Shown: positions 16,764 to 24,526, counted from the stretch's first letter. The stretch is DNA of 64,000 nt from Glo-17 sp964637835 (GCA_964637835.1 CAZWYF010000005.1:92869-156868), one strand, 5' to 3'. Notes: generated by a model from the sequence alone, not told the origin. Translations and numbers: made by a program.

Positions 16764-17354
16764 CTAGCGGTTGAGCACCCGGCTGCGGGGTCGTCCGCCG
16801 AGGTTGGGGCCGTGCCGCTCGGTGTCGCGGGCCATCAGCTCGCGGTCGGGGATGAAGCCCATGGTGCTCTGGTACTCGCCATAGGGCGGGGCCGAACCGT
16901 GGTTCCAGTCCATCAGGCGCGCCGCCTCCTCGGCCAGGGCCTGCAGCATCCGGTTCTTGATGGAGCCGCGGGCCACCTCGGCGAAGGGCCGGCTGGTCCA
17001 GGCGTTCCAGCGTCGGGCCGCCGCCGCCAGGCCGATGTTGCCCTCGGCGATGAGCTCGCGGGCGCCCAGCTCCTTCTTCTTCCGGCGCCGCACCAGATCC
17101 CGGGCCACCTCCACCACCAGGCCCAGGTGGGCCTGCACCAGGCGCTCCACGGCGGCGCGGTCGCCCCGCTGGACGCGGTCGGCGAGCGCCTTCTGCTCAC
17201 CGTCGCGCAGGGGGCGGTGACGGGGAAGATTGCGGACGTAGCGACTCAGCTGGGCGTCCTGTCGCAGTTCGGCTCTCCATGGATCCTTGGCCACGATTGC
17301 TCTTTCCGCCGGTCGCGCGGGGACGCGACGTTCGTATTGCCTAACTGGCGACAT
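16764..17354 (-). CDS. Sigma70-like protein with regions 1.2-2 only
   Basis: A 196-residue protein with clear similarity to sigma70 regions 1.2 and 2: L-S-R-Y-V-R-N-L, a long helix ending L-V-Q-A-H-L-G-L-V-V-E-V-A, and the core-binding signature E-G-N-I-G-L. The region 2.3/2.4 part is altered (F-A-E-V-A-R-G-S-I-K-N-R instead of the usual aromatic F-S-T-Y-A-x-W-W-I-R). After about residue 150 there is no region 3 or 4, only a polar basic tail ending R-V-L-N-R. Such a protein could bind core RNA polymerase but should not read a -35 box. I chose ATG 17354; an ATG at 17420 would add 22 residues, and neither has a good SD. It pairs with DoxX and is divergent from the lipid operon. Confidence 0.7.
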   Translation of the reverse strand: MSPVRQYERRVPARPAERAIVAKDPWRAELRQDAQLSRYVRNLPRHRPLRDGEQKALADRVQRGDRAAVERLVQAHLGLVVEVARDLVRRRKKKELGARELIAEGNIGLAAAARRWNAWTSRPFAEVARGSIKNRMLQALAEEAARLMDWNHGSAPPYGEYQSTMGFIPDRELMARDTERHGPNLGGRPRSRVLNR

Positions 17355-17520
17355 GTTCAGGGTGGAGAAGGGGTTGGAGCCATCGGGCCATCCCCCATTG
17401 AGCCCGGTCCGGCGCCCCATGGCTTGTGCCGAGAAGATTGTTTATCTGGTCTCCTGACACCCTCGAATCGCCGTTCAGGGCGATCCATGACACTTCCGGT
17501 GGTCGGCGGGAGCCGATCAA

Positions 17521-17559
17521 CATTCTTTGCGGCACAAGGCATTCCTTTGCGGCACAAGG
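17521..17559. repeat. Two-copy tandem repeat, possible operator
   Basis: Two adjacent units of 19 and 20 nt sharing cattc and tttgcggcacaagg; the second unit has one extra C. The core CGGCACAAG occurs at 17530-17538 and 17550-17558, about two helical turns apart. Repeated phased words upstream of a divergent operon suggest a regulator site, though duplication by slippage is possible. Confidence 0.6.
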
Positions 17560-17590
17560 AGGGGGCCGCCGGGTTGCTGGATTTGGGGGT

Positions 17591-17614
17591 TTGTCTAGCT
17601 TTTGTCCTGGACAA
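17591..17614. promoter_or_regulatory. Operator-like palindrome TTGTCC-T-GGACAA
   Basis: TTGTCC at 17602-17607, one centre base and GGACAA at 17609-17614 form a perfect 13-bp palindrome. An extra TTGTC lies at 17591-17595, one helical turn upstream. It is about 80 bp before the amine oxidase start. The binding protein is unknown. Confidence 0.5.
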
Positions 17615-17694
17615 CGTGGGCCATGATCAGGAGACAGGACAGGAACCGTGACCGCCACCGCCACCACCACCACCCGCCGCCCTGGAGACCCGCC

Positions 17695-18939
17695 ATGCGG
17701 ATCGCCGTGATCGGCGCCGGCGTCTCCGGCCTGGTGTCCGCCTACCTGCTGCGCCGTTCCCACGAGGTGGTGCTCTTCGAGGCCGAGGAGCGCATCGGGG
17801 GGCACGTCCACACCGTGGACGTGAGCGCCGCGGATGGGACCTGGGCGGTGGACACGGGTTTCATCGTGTTCAACCGCGGCAATTATCCCGGCTTCTGCCG
17901 CCTGCTCGATCGGCTCGGCGTGGCGTCCCAGCCGAGCGACATGAGCTTCGCCGTGCGGGACGACCGCGACGGCACCGAGTACTGCGGCTCGAGCCTGGAT
18001 ACCCTCTTCGCCCAGCGGCGCAACCTGCTGCGGCCGCGGTTCTGGGGGATGGCCCGCGACATCCTGCGCTTCTTCCGGGAGGCCGGCGGCCTGCTGGCGG
18101 CCGATCCCGAACTGACCCTGGGCGAGTGGCTCCAGACGCATCGCTATGGTCGCGCCTTCCAGGAGCAGCACATCCTGCCCATGGGGGCGGCGCTGTGGTC
18201 CATGCCGCTGGAGGACGTCCGGGGCTTCCCGGCGCGACACTTCGCGGCCTTCCTGGCCAATCATCACATGCTGCAGGTCCGGGACCGGCCGGTCTGGCGG
18301 ACGGTGCGCGGCGGTTCGCGGACCTACGTGGAGGCGCTGCTGCGCGGCTGGCGCCACGAGGTGCGCACCGGCACGCCCATCGCGCGGGTGGAGCGGCGGC
18401 CGGAGCAGGTGCTGATCACGCCGCTGGGCGGGTCGACCGAGGCCTTCGACCACGTGGTCCTCGCCTGTCACAGCGACCAGGCCCTCGCCATGCTCGGCGA
18501 TCCCACCGATCGGGAGCGCGAGGTCCTCGGGGCCATCGGCTACCGGGACAACGACGTGGTGCTGCACGGCGACGCCGCGGCCGTCCTGCCGCAGCGTCCG
18601 CGGGCCTGGGCGAGCTGGAACTACCGGGTCGATCAGGGGGAGCGGCCGCATGCGGCGGTGACCTACCACATGAACCGGCTGCAGGACCTGGCGGCTCGCG
18701 ACCCCTACTGCGTCTCGCTCAACGAGACGGCGCGCCTCGACGACGCGCGCATCCACGGCCGCTGGACCTACGCCCACCCGCAGTTCACCACCGCGGCGGT
18801 GGCTGCCCAGGCCGGGCACGCGGCGCTCAACGCCCAGGAACGCACCAGCTATTGCGGGGCCTACTGGGGCTGGGGCTTCCACGAGGACGGGGTCCAGAGC
18901 GCGTTGAAGGTGGCCGCTCGCTTCGGGGAGGCGCTCTGA
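17695..18939 (+). CDS. FAD-dependent amine oxidase-like protein of the CFA locus
   Basis: A 414-residue flavoprotein. Residues 1-30 carry the FAD loop G-A-G-V-S-G-L followed by F-E-A-E-E-R-I-G-G-H, the standard amine oxidase / NAD(P)-binding start. Relatives of this length are annotated 'NAD/FAD-binding protein' or 'amine oxidase' and are nearly always found beside DUF1365 and CFA synthase genes. They probably oxidise or desaturate a modified acyl chain, not an amine; that is inference. I chose ATG 17695 because the upstream extension is low-complexity and His-rich. Its stop overlaps the next start (ATGA), as throughout this operon. Confidence 0.88.
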   Translation: MRIAVIGAGVSGLVSAYLLRRSHEVVLFEAEERIGGHVHTVDVSAADGTWAVDTGFIVFNRGNYPGFCRLLDRLGVASQPSDMSFAVRDDRDGTEYCGSSLDTLFAQRRNLLRPRFWGMARDILRFFREAGGLLAADPELTLGEWLQTHRYGRAFQEQHILPMGAALWSMPLEDVRGFPARHFAAFLANHHMLQVRDRPVWRTVRGGSRTYVEALLRGWRHEVRTGTPIARVERRPEQVLITPLGGSTEAFDHVVLACHSDQALAMLGDPTDREREVLGAIGYRDNDVVLHGDAAAVLPQRPRAWASWNYRVDQGERPHAAVTYHMNRLQDLAARDPYCVSLNETARLDDARIHGRWTYAHPQFTTAAVAAQAGHAALNAQERTSYCGAYWGWGFHEDGVQSALKVAARFGEAL

Positions 18940-19724
18940 TGCTCAGCAGCGCGCTCTACACCGGCTGGGTCCGACATCGTCGCCATGCCCCGCGGGCGCA
19001 CGCGTTCCGTTACCGCCTGTTCATGGCCTACCTGGATCTCGACGAGCTGCCCGCGGTGTTCGGCCGCCACCCGCTCTGGTCGCTGGACGGGCCGGCGGCG
19101 GTCCGCTTCGAGCGGTCGGACTACCTTGGCGACCCGTCGCGGCCGCTGGCCGCCGAGGTCCGTGATCGCGTGCAGGCCGTGCTCGGCCGGCGTCCCGCCG
19201 GCGCGGTGCGGTTGTTGACGCACCTGCGCACCTGGGGCGTCTGCTTCAATCCGGTGAGCTTCTACTACTGCTTCGACGACCACGACCGGCTCGATGCCAT
19301 CCTCGCCGAGGTCACCAACACGCCCTGGCAGGAGCGTCACGGGTACGTGCTGGACGCCCGCGCGGGACGTTCGGGCCGGCGGGGCCGGGCCTATCGGTTC
19401 GATCTGACCAAGCAGCTCCACGTCTCGCCGTTCTTTTCCATGGACCAGCGCTACGACTGGCAGTTCCGCGAGCCGGGCGCGGCGCTGGCCGTCCACATGA
19501 ACAACCTCGAGCGCGGGGAACGCGTCTTCGACGCCACCCTGAGCCTGCGCCGCCGCGAGCTGACCCCGCGCGCCATGACCGCGGTCCTGGTCCAGTACCC
19601 CTGGATGACCGCACGCGTGATCACCGCCATCCACTGGCAGGCGCTGAGACTGTGGCTCAAGCGGGTGCCGTTCCACTCGCATCCCGCCAGGGTCGCCGCC
19701 CGCCGACAGGAGAGCCGACCATGA
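18939..19724 (+). CDS. DUF1365 family protein
   Basis: A 261-residue protein with DUF1365 landmarks: S-S-A-L-Y-x-G-x-V-R-H-R-R at the N-terminus, a central G-V-C-F-N-P-V-S-F-Y-Y-C-F and later K-x-L-H-V-S-P-F. The biochemical role is not settled, but the family is co-conserved with CFA synthase and the preceding flavoprotein in light- or oxidative-stress lipid loci. No membrane helix is obvious. ATG overlaps the upstream TGA by 4 nt, and its own stop overlaps the CFA synthase start, so expression is tightly coupled. Confidence 0.9.
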   Translation: MLSSALYTGWVRHRRHAPRAHAFRYRLFMAYLDLDELPAVFGRHPLWSLDGPAAVRFERSDYLGDPSRPLAAEVRDRVQAVLGRRPAGAVRLLTHLRTWGVCFNPVSFYYCFDDHDRLDAILAEVTNTPWQERHGYVLDARAGRSGRRGRAYRFDLTKQLHVSPFFSMDQRYDWQFREPGAALAVHMNNLERGERVFDATLSLRRRELTPRAMTAVLVQYPWMTARVITAIHWQALRLWLKRVPFHSHPARVAARRQESRP

Positions 19725-20551
19725 GCATCCGCGCCGCCACGAGCCGTCGCGACGCCGATCACCACGACGCCTTCAGCCGCCCCATCGTGCCGCGACCGCT
19801 GGCCGCGGTGGCGCGCGAGCTGGTCTGCAGGGCATTGCAGGGGCTGGGCGAGGGGTGGCTGATCGTGCGCGAGCCGGGTCGCGTGCGCGCCTTCGGCCAT
19901 CCGGACGCGGCGGACGAGCTGCGCGTCGTCCTCACCGTCCATCGACCGGAATTCTGGATCGCCGCCCTGACCGGCGGCTCCGCCGGGGCGGCCGACGCCT
20001 ACGCCGATGGCCACTTCGATTGCGACGACCTGCCCGGCCTGTTCCGGATCCTGGCCCGCAACCAGGACGCCACCGAGCGCCTGCGCCGGCTCATGGGTCT
20101 GCTGTCGGGTCCGGCGCGCTGGCTCGGCCACCGGCGCAACCGCAACACGCGGGCCGGCAGCCGTCGCAACATCGCCGCGCACTACGACCTCAGCAACGCG
20201 TTCTTCGGGCTCTGGCTCGACCGCACGCTCACCTACTCGGCCGGCCTGTTCCCGGTGTCGGCGGCCGGTCCCGAGGCGGCGGCCGGTCCTGGTGCGGCGG
20301 CCGGTCTTGGTGCGGCGGCCGGTCCTGGTGCGGCGGCCGGTCCTGGTGCGGCGGCGACCTTCNNNNNNNNNNNNNNNNNNNNNNNNNNNNNNNNNNNNNN
20401 NNNNNNNNNNNNNNNNNNNNNNNNNNNNNNNNNNNNNNNNNNNNNNNNNNNNNNNNNNNNNNGGGACGACGCGGCGCCGCGGCGTGAGGATGCGGCGACG
20501 ACGCGGGTACCGGCCGAGGTCGTCCCCACGCACCGGGGGTGGCCACTGTGA
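19721..20551 (+). CDS. Cyclopropane-fatty-acid synthase-like protein, interrupted by an assembly gap
   Basis: The visible N-terminal part (about 180 residues of CFA sequence) holds the family's lead domain and the I-A-A-H-Y-D-L-S-N-A-F-F motif at the start of the methyltransferase domain. It then runs Y-S-A-G-L-F-P into a G-P-G-A-A-A repeat and a 100-N gap. After the gap, one frame gives a 28-residue tail ending at TGA 20549-20551, which overlaps the next gene's GTG like the other junctions of this operon. The SAM-binding core is missing from the visible sequence, so the true gap should be much larger than 100 bases (roughly 600-700 nt by family length). CFA synthases methylate unsaturated phospholipid acyl chains using SAM. 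Confidence 0.75.
   Translation: MSIRAATSRRDADHHDAFSRPIVPRPLAAVARELVCRALQGLGEGWLIVREPGRVRAFGHPDAADELRVVLTVHRPEFWIAALTGGSAGAADAYADGHFDCDDLPGLFRILARNQDATERLRRLMGLLSGPARWLGHRRNRNTRAGSRRNIAAHYDLSNAFFGLWLDRTLTYSAGLFPVSAAGPEAAAGPGAAAGLGAAAGPGAAAGPGAAATFXXXXXXXXXXXXXXXXXXXXXXXXXXXXXXXXXXDDAAPRREDAATTRVPAEVVPTHRGWPL
20261..20357 (+). repeat. 18-nt in-frame tandem repeat (G-P-G-A-A-A units) beside the gap
   Basis: About five copies of an 18-nt unit (ggtcctggtgcggcggcc with single changes) lie directly before the N run inside the CFA-like gene. They probably broke the assembly. Confidence 0.85.
20363..20462. other. Assembly gap (100 N)
   Basis: A conventional 100-base N run of unknown true length inside the CFA-like gene, next to a tandem repeat. 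Confidence 0.98.
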
Positions 20552-21339
20552 GCGCCACGATGGGTATCCTGCTGCTCGGTGGCTGGCTCGGCGCCGTGCT
20601 GCTGCAAGCGGTGCTCTGGCTGGTCCAGCGGCGCACCGGCAACGCGGCCATCGTGGACGTGGGCTGGTCGGCGAGCCTCGGCCTCATGGGCGTGATCTAC
20701 GGCCTCGCCGGCCCGGGCGATCCGCTGGTCCGGATCGTGATCGCGGCCATGGCGGGCCTGTGGAGCCTGCGTCTGTCCTGGCATCTGCTGGCCGACCGCC
20801 TGCTCGGCCACCCCGAGGAGGGGCGCTACGTGGAGCTGCGCCGCCAGTGGGGCGACCGCTTCCAGCTCAAGCTCTTCGGTTTCTACCAGGCGCAGGCCCT
20901 GCTCGCGGCGTTCCTCTCGCTGCCCTTCGCCCTGGCGGTCACCCGGCCCGAGGCCGGCTGGCTCGACGCGCTGGCGGTGGCGGTCTGGCTCGCCGGGTGG
21001 ACGCTGGAGTCGGTGGCCGACCGGCAGCTCCACCGGTTCAAGCGCGATCCGCAGAACCGGGGGCAGGTCTGCCAGGATGGTCTGTGGCGCTATTCGCGTC
21101 ATCCCAACTACTTCGGCGAGTGGCTCATGTGGCTGGCCTTCGCCCTGCCGGCGCTCGCGGCGCCCGTGGGCTGGCTCGGCCTGCTCGCTCCCGCCGCCAT
21201 GCTGCTGTTCATCCTGAAGATCACCGGCATCCCGCCCACGGAGGCGCAGGCGCTGCGCAGCCGGGGCGAGGCCTATCGCCGTTACCAGCGGACCACGAGC
21301 GCGTTCGTGCCGTGGCCGCCCCGACAGGAGAGTCCGTGA
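20548..21339 (+). CDS. DUF1295 membrane protein (steroid 5-alpha-reductase/ICMT fold)
   Basis: A 263-residue protein with about six hydrophobic segments. The C-terminal R-Y-S-R-H-P-N-Y-F-G-E-W (around residue 180) is the DUF1295 hallmark, shared with steroid reductases and isoprenylcysteine methyltransferases and linked to NADPH or SAM binding. In this setting it may reduce or methylate a membrane acyl or isoprenoid chain; the reaction is unproven. I chose GTG 20548 because it overlaps the upstream TGA (GTGA). Another GTG at 20539 and an ATG at 20560 are alternatives. Its stop overlaps the following methyltransferase start. Confidence 0.88.
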   Translation: MSATMGILLLGGWLGAVLLQAVLWLVQRRTGNAAIVDVGWSASLGLMGVIYGLAGPGDPLVRIVIAAMAGLWSLRLSWHLLADRLLGHPEEGRYVELRRQWGDRFQLKLFGFYQAQALLAAFLSLPFALAVTRPEAGWLDALAVAVWLAGWTLESVADRQLHRFKRDPQNRGQVCQDGLWRYSRHPNYFGEWLMWLAFALPALAAPVGWLGLLAPAAMLLFILKITGIPPTEAQALRSRGEAYRRYQRTTSAFVPWPPRQESP

Positions 21340-22439
21340 TGTGGTACGAGGGTCTGCTCGAGAAGGAGATGGTGCCCACGCCGCTGCTGCGCCGCGGGAT
21401 CCGCCGGCGTCTGTCCGGCCGGCTGCGGCAGGAGTACCGGGGGTCGCTGGAGGAGCGGCACCGGCGGCTGATGTCGCTGGTGGCCGAGCTGCGCGAGAGC
21501 CCGGTGGCGATCCACACCGACCGGGCCAACGAGCAGCACTACGAGGTGCCGGCCGCGTTCTTCGAGCAGGTGCTCGGGCGCCACTGCAAGTACTCCAGCG
21601 GCTACTGGGGCCCCGGCGTGGCCGACCTCGACCAGGCCGAGGCGGCCATGCTCGATCTGACCTGCGAGCGGGCCCGCCTCCGTGATGGCCAGCGGCTGCT
21701 GGACCTGGGCTGCGGATGGGGCGCGCTCACCCTCCACGCACTCGCACGCTACCCCGCGCTGCAGGTGACCGCCTTCAGCAACAGCGCGTCGCAGCGCGCG
21801 TTCATCGAGGCGCGGGCCCGCGAGCGCGGCCTGGCCGACCGTCTGCAGGTGGTCTCCGGCGATGCCCGCGAGCTGCCCCTCGAGGGGCGTTTCGACCGGG
21901 TGGTCTCCGTGGAGATGCTCGAGCACATGCGCAACTACGAGACGCTCCTCGGGCGCGTGGCCGACCGGCTGGCGGACGACGGTCTCTGCTTCATCCACAT
22001 CTTCACCCACCGCGAGGTGGCCTATCCGTACGAGGTCCAGGGCCCGGACGACTGGATGGCTCGCCATTTCTTCACCGGCGGCCTGATGCCCAGCGACACG
22101 CTGCTCTACCACTTCCAGCGCGATCTGCAGATCACCGACCACTGGCGGGTCGATGGCACGCACTACGGCCGCACCGCCGAGGCCTGGCTGAAGAACCTGG
22201 AGTCGCGTCGGGAGCGGATCGCGCCGGTGCTCGCGGAGACCTACGGCGCCGATCAGGTCCGGCGCTGGTTCGTACGCTGGAAGCTCTTCTTCCTCGCCTG
22301 CGCCGAGCTATGGAACTACCGGGACGGCCAGGAGTGGCTGGTGAGCCACTATCTGCTGCGCAGGCGGGACGACCGCGGCGCGCGCGGCGCGGCGGCCGCG
22401 GTGGAACCGGCCGACGGGGAGTTCCTCTCCTACCACTGA
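21339..22439 (+). CDS. Second CFA-synthase-family SAM methyltransferase
   Basis: A 366-residue SAM-dependent methyltransferase with D-L-G-C-G-W-G as motif I near residue 127 and V-S-V-E-M-L-E-H-M near 190, typical of the mycolic acid / CFA synthase family. A short helical N-terminal part (Q-E-Y-R-G-S-L-E-E-R) replaces the usual CFA lead domain, so its substrate may differ from that of the first copy. Two non-identical methyltransferases in one operon suggest successive methylations, or methylation at a different carbon. ATG overlaps TGA of DUF1295. It is the last gene of the operon. Confidence 0.9.
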   Translation: MWYEGLLEKEMVPTPLLRRGIRRRLSGRLRQEYRGSLEERHRRLMSLVAELRESPVAIHTDRANEQHYEVPAAFFEQVLGRHCKYSSGYWGPGVADLDQAEAAMLDLTCERARLRDGQRLLDLGCGWGALTLHALARYPALQVTAFSNSASQRAFIEARARERGLADRLQVVSGDARELPLEGRFDRVVSVEMLEHMRNYETLLGRVADRLADDGLCFIHIFTHREVAYPYEVQGPDDWMARHFFTGGLMPSDTLLYHFQRDLQITDHWRVDGTHYGRTAEAWLKNLESRRERIAPVLAETYGADQVRRWFVRWKLFFLACAELWNYRDGQEWLVSHYLLRRRDDRGARGAAAAVEPADGEFLSYH

Positions 22440-22556
22440 GCGGGCCAGAGCGGGCCGGGCCAATCCTTTCCCGTTCGCTCCGGATTGATTATGGTTGACG
22501 GGCTGAAATCACACCGGCCAGCTTCCGGTTTTCCAGGGTTCCCGAGGAGGCCATCC

Positions 22557-23498
22557 ATGATCATCCGGTATGCTCTCGTCTCGTTGTTGATGCTGACCCT
22601 CGCCGCCCTCGGTTGCGGCGACGGCGACGACACCGCCTCCGGCCAGGCCGCCGCCTCTGGCCAGGCCGCCGCTTCCGGCCAGGCGGCCGCTTCCGGCCAG
22701 GCGGCCGGCGGACAGGCCGCGGCGGGGCCGGGCGCCCGCACCGGCGAGGTCGTCGAGACCATGGATTCCGGCGGCTATACCTATGCGCAGGTCGATTGCG
22801 ACGGCGAGATGATCTGGGCTGCGGGACCGATCACCGAGCTGGCCGTGGGCGATGAGGTCACCGTGACCAGCGCCATGCCCATGAAGGACTTCCGCGCCAA
22901 GTCCCTCGACCGGACCTTCGACGTGATCTACTTCACCAGCGGCTTCGGCGGCGAGGGCGGCCCCGGGCACGGCGGCATGAGCGGCATGGGCGGCTCTGGC
23001 GGCATGGGCGGCTCCGGNNNNNNNNNNNNNNNNNNNNNNNNNNNNNNNNNNNNNNNNNNNNNNNNNNNNNNNNNNNNNNNNNNNNNNNNNNNNNNNNNNN
23101 NNNNNNNNNNNNNNNNNGGCATGGGCAGCATGGCCGGAGGCCATCCGCAGATCGATGACGGCGCCGAGCTGGACCTCAGTGGCATCGACCGCGCCGAGGA
23201 CGGCAGGACCGTCGCCGAGGTCTGGGCGGAGCGCCAGGCGCTGGCGGGCCAGGAGGTGACGATCCGCGGCCGCGTGGTCAAGTACTCGCCCAGCATCATG
23301 GGCAAGAACTGGCTGCACCTGCGTGATGGCACCGGCTCCGCGGCCGACGGCACCCATGACCTGACCGTCACCACCCAGGGCTTCGCCAGGGTGGGCGATC
23401 TGGTCACCGTCACCGGTACGGTGACGGTGGATCGCGACCTCGGCATGGGCTACCAGTACGACGTCCTGGTCGAGCAGGCCGGGGTGGTCAAGGAGTAG
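22557..23498 (+). CDS. Lipoprotein with NrfJ-like and OB-fold domains, interrupted by a gap
   Basis: A lipoprotein with M-I-I-R-Y then a hydrophobic run ending in lipobox A-A-L-G-C. A linker of S-G-Q-A-A-A repeats follows. The first domain (G-E-V-V-E-T-M-D-S-G-G-Y-T-Y to F-D-V-I-Y-F) resembles NrfJ-like periplasmic proteins. A Gly/Met-rich repeat runs into the N gap. After it, G-K-N-W-L-H-L-R-D-G-T-G marks an OB-fold domain like those in secreted 'nucleotide-binding' proteins. ATG 22557 is preceded by GAGGAGG; an ATG at 22485 lacks a signal peptide. Likely periplasmic, possibly metal-binding through Met; that is inference. Gap size is unknown, although the frame is kept with 100 N. Confidence 0.78.
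   Translation: MIIRYALVSLLMLTLAALGCGDGDDTASGQAAASGQAAASGQAAASGQAAGGQAAAGPGARTGEVVETMDSGGYTYAQVDCDGEMIWAAGPITELAVGDEVTVTSAMPMKDFRAKSLDRTFDVIYFTSGFGGEGGPGHGGMSGMGGSGGMGGSXXXXXXXXXXXXXXXXXXXXXXXXXXXXXXXXXXGMGSMAGGHPQIDDGAELDLSGIDRAEDGRTVAEVWAERQALAGQEVTIRGRVVKYSPSIMGKNWLHLRDGTGSAADGTHDLTVTTQGFARVGDLVTVTGTVTVDRDLGMGYQYDVLVEQAGVVKE
22635..22718 (+). repeat. 18-nt in-frame tandem repeat (S-G-Q-A-A-A units)
   Basis: Four to five copies of an 18-nt unit code S-G-Q-A-A-A directly after the lipidated cysteine. It likely forms a flexible tether from the membrane to the folded domains. Confidence 0.9.
23018..23117. other. Assembly gap (100 N)
   Basis: A 100-base N run inside the lipoprotein gene, directly after a Gly/Met/Ser-rich repeat coding G-G-M-S-G-M-G-G-S. 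A longer repeat array probably collapsed here. Confidence 0.98.
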
Positions 23499-23568
23499 GG
23501 CCTACCGGGCGTGACGGCGATCCCGCCGGGGTGTGGCGGCGATCCCCCGCCGCGCCGACGCGCATCTC

Positions 23569-23597
23569 GCGGCGACCGGTCACTGGCCGGTCGCCGC
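23569..23597 (+). terminator. GC-rich hairpin after the OB-fold lipoprotein
   Basis: GCGGCGACCGG at 23569-23579 pairs perfectly with CCGGTCGCCGC at 23587-23597 across a 7-nt loop. It lies 70 bp after the lipoprotein stop and before the TrkA-C gene. No strong T-run follows, only gcgttct, so it is a probable but not classic terminator. Confidence 0.5.
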
Positions 23598-23668
23598 GGC
23601 GCGTTCTAGGGTGGGACTGGAGGCGGTGCACGGCCGCCGATCAACCGGTCCGTCCCGAGGGGGCTGCG

Positions 23669-24526
23669 TTGCTCTGGATCGTCGGCATCCTGACCATGCT
23701 CCTGGTCCTGGCGCTCTCGCTGCTGATCACGCGCCTGGCCACCCATGCCCTGGTCCTGACGGGGATGTCGCGGGAGACCGCGCGCTTCCAGGCACGTTCG
23801 GCCTTCACCGGCACCGGCTTCACCACCGTGGAGTCCGAGGGCATCGTGGGGCACCCGGTGCGGCGGCGCATCATCATGGTGCTCATGGTGGTGCGCAGCG
23901 CCGGCGTGATCTCGGTGATCATCTCGCTGATGCTCTCCTTCGTGGACGCGGGGGACGGCGAGCCCGCCCGGCTGGTGCGGCTGGCCTGGCTGGTGGCCGG
24001 CGTGGTCCTGCTGGCCGGCGTCGGCCGCCTGCCCGCGATCGACCGGCGGCTCAACCGGTTCGTGGCCTGGGTCCTGGGCCACTGGACGGACCTCGAGTCG
24101 CGGGATTACGTGGGCCTGCTGCAGCTCTCGGACAACTACGAGGTGATGGAGCTGCACGTCGATGCGGACGACTGGATCGCCGGCCGCCGGCTCGCGGATT
24201 GCCAGCTTCCGGACGAGGGCGTCACCGTCCTGGGCATCGTCCGCGAGGACGGCACCTATCTCGGCGTCCCGCGCGGGGAGACCACCGTCGAGGCCGACAA
24301 CACCCTCATCATCTACGGCCACACCGACGTGCTCCAGGAACTGGACACGCGGCGCGCCGGTCACGGCGGCGAGCAGGCCCACGAGCGCGCCGTCGCTGAC
24401 CAGCGGCGGCGCGACGCCGAGCAGGACCGCAAGGACGCCGAGGCCCAGGAGGCGGCGTCGGCGCGGGAGAGCCGGCGCGACGCCGCCGAGCGGCGGGCGC
24501 GGGCTTCCGATCCGCCGGGGGGATGA
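23669..24526 (+). CDS. Membrane protein with TrkA-C domain
   Basis: A 285-residue protein. Hydrophobic segments near the N-terminus and around residues 70-125 flank a polar loop with F-T-G-T-G-F-T-T-V-E-S-E-G. The TrkA-C domain (about 150-225) includes V-M-E-L-H-V, L-P-D-E-G-V-T-V-L-G-I and D-N-T-L-I-I-Y-G, as in K+ channel regulatory domains that bind nucleotides or c-di-AMP-like ligands. The last 55 residues are a charged Arg/Glu/Asp/Ala coiled coil. TTG 23669 is chosen with GAGGGGG 7 nt upstream. A role in ion homeostasis is likely by family; the transported ion is unknown. Confidence 0.8.
   Translation: MLWIVGILTMLLVLALSLLITRLATHALVLTGMSRETARFQARSAFTGTGFTTVESEGIVGHPVRRRIIMVLMVVRSAGVISVIISLMLSFVDAGDGEPARLVRLAWLVAGVVLLAGVGRLPAIDRRLNRFVAWVLGHWTDLESRDYVGLLQLSDNYEVMELHVDADDWIAGRRLADCQLPDEGVTVLGIVREDGTYLGVPRGETTVEADNTLIIYGHTDVLQELDTRRAGHGGEQAHERAVADQRRRDAEQDRKDAEAQEAASARESRRDAAERRARASDPPGG

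Larger units (their letters stand above)
17355..17694. promoter_or_regulatory. Divergent intergenic region of the lipid island
   Basis: This 340-bp region separates the sigma-like/DoxX operon from the amine-oxidase operon and must hold both promoters. No clear sigma70 pair faces the amine oxidase gene. It holds a tandem repeat at 17521-17559, an inverted copy of its CGGCACAAG core at 17423-17431 and a TTGTC/GACAA operator-like site at 17591-17614. Confidence 0.6.

Noticed and set aside
17521..17559. Sigma54 promoter (GGCAC...TTGC) in the tandem repeat
   Set aside because: The spacing between GGCAC and TTGC is 11 nt, not the required 5.
17602..17694. His/Arg-rich N-terminal extension of the amine oxidase
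   Set aside because: The FAD-binding motif starts immediately after ATG 17695 and the extension overlaps the operator-like palindrome.
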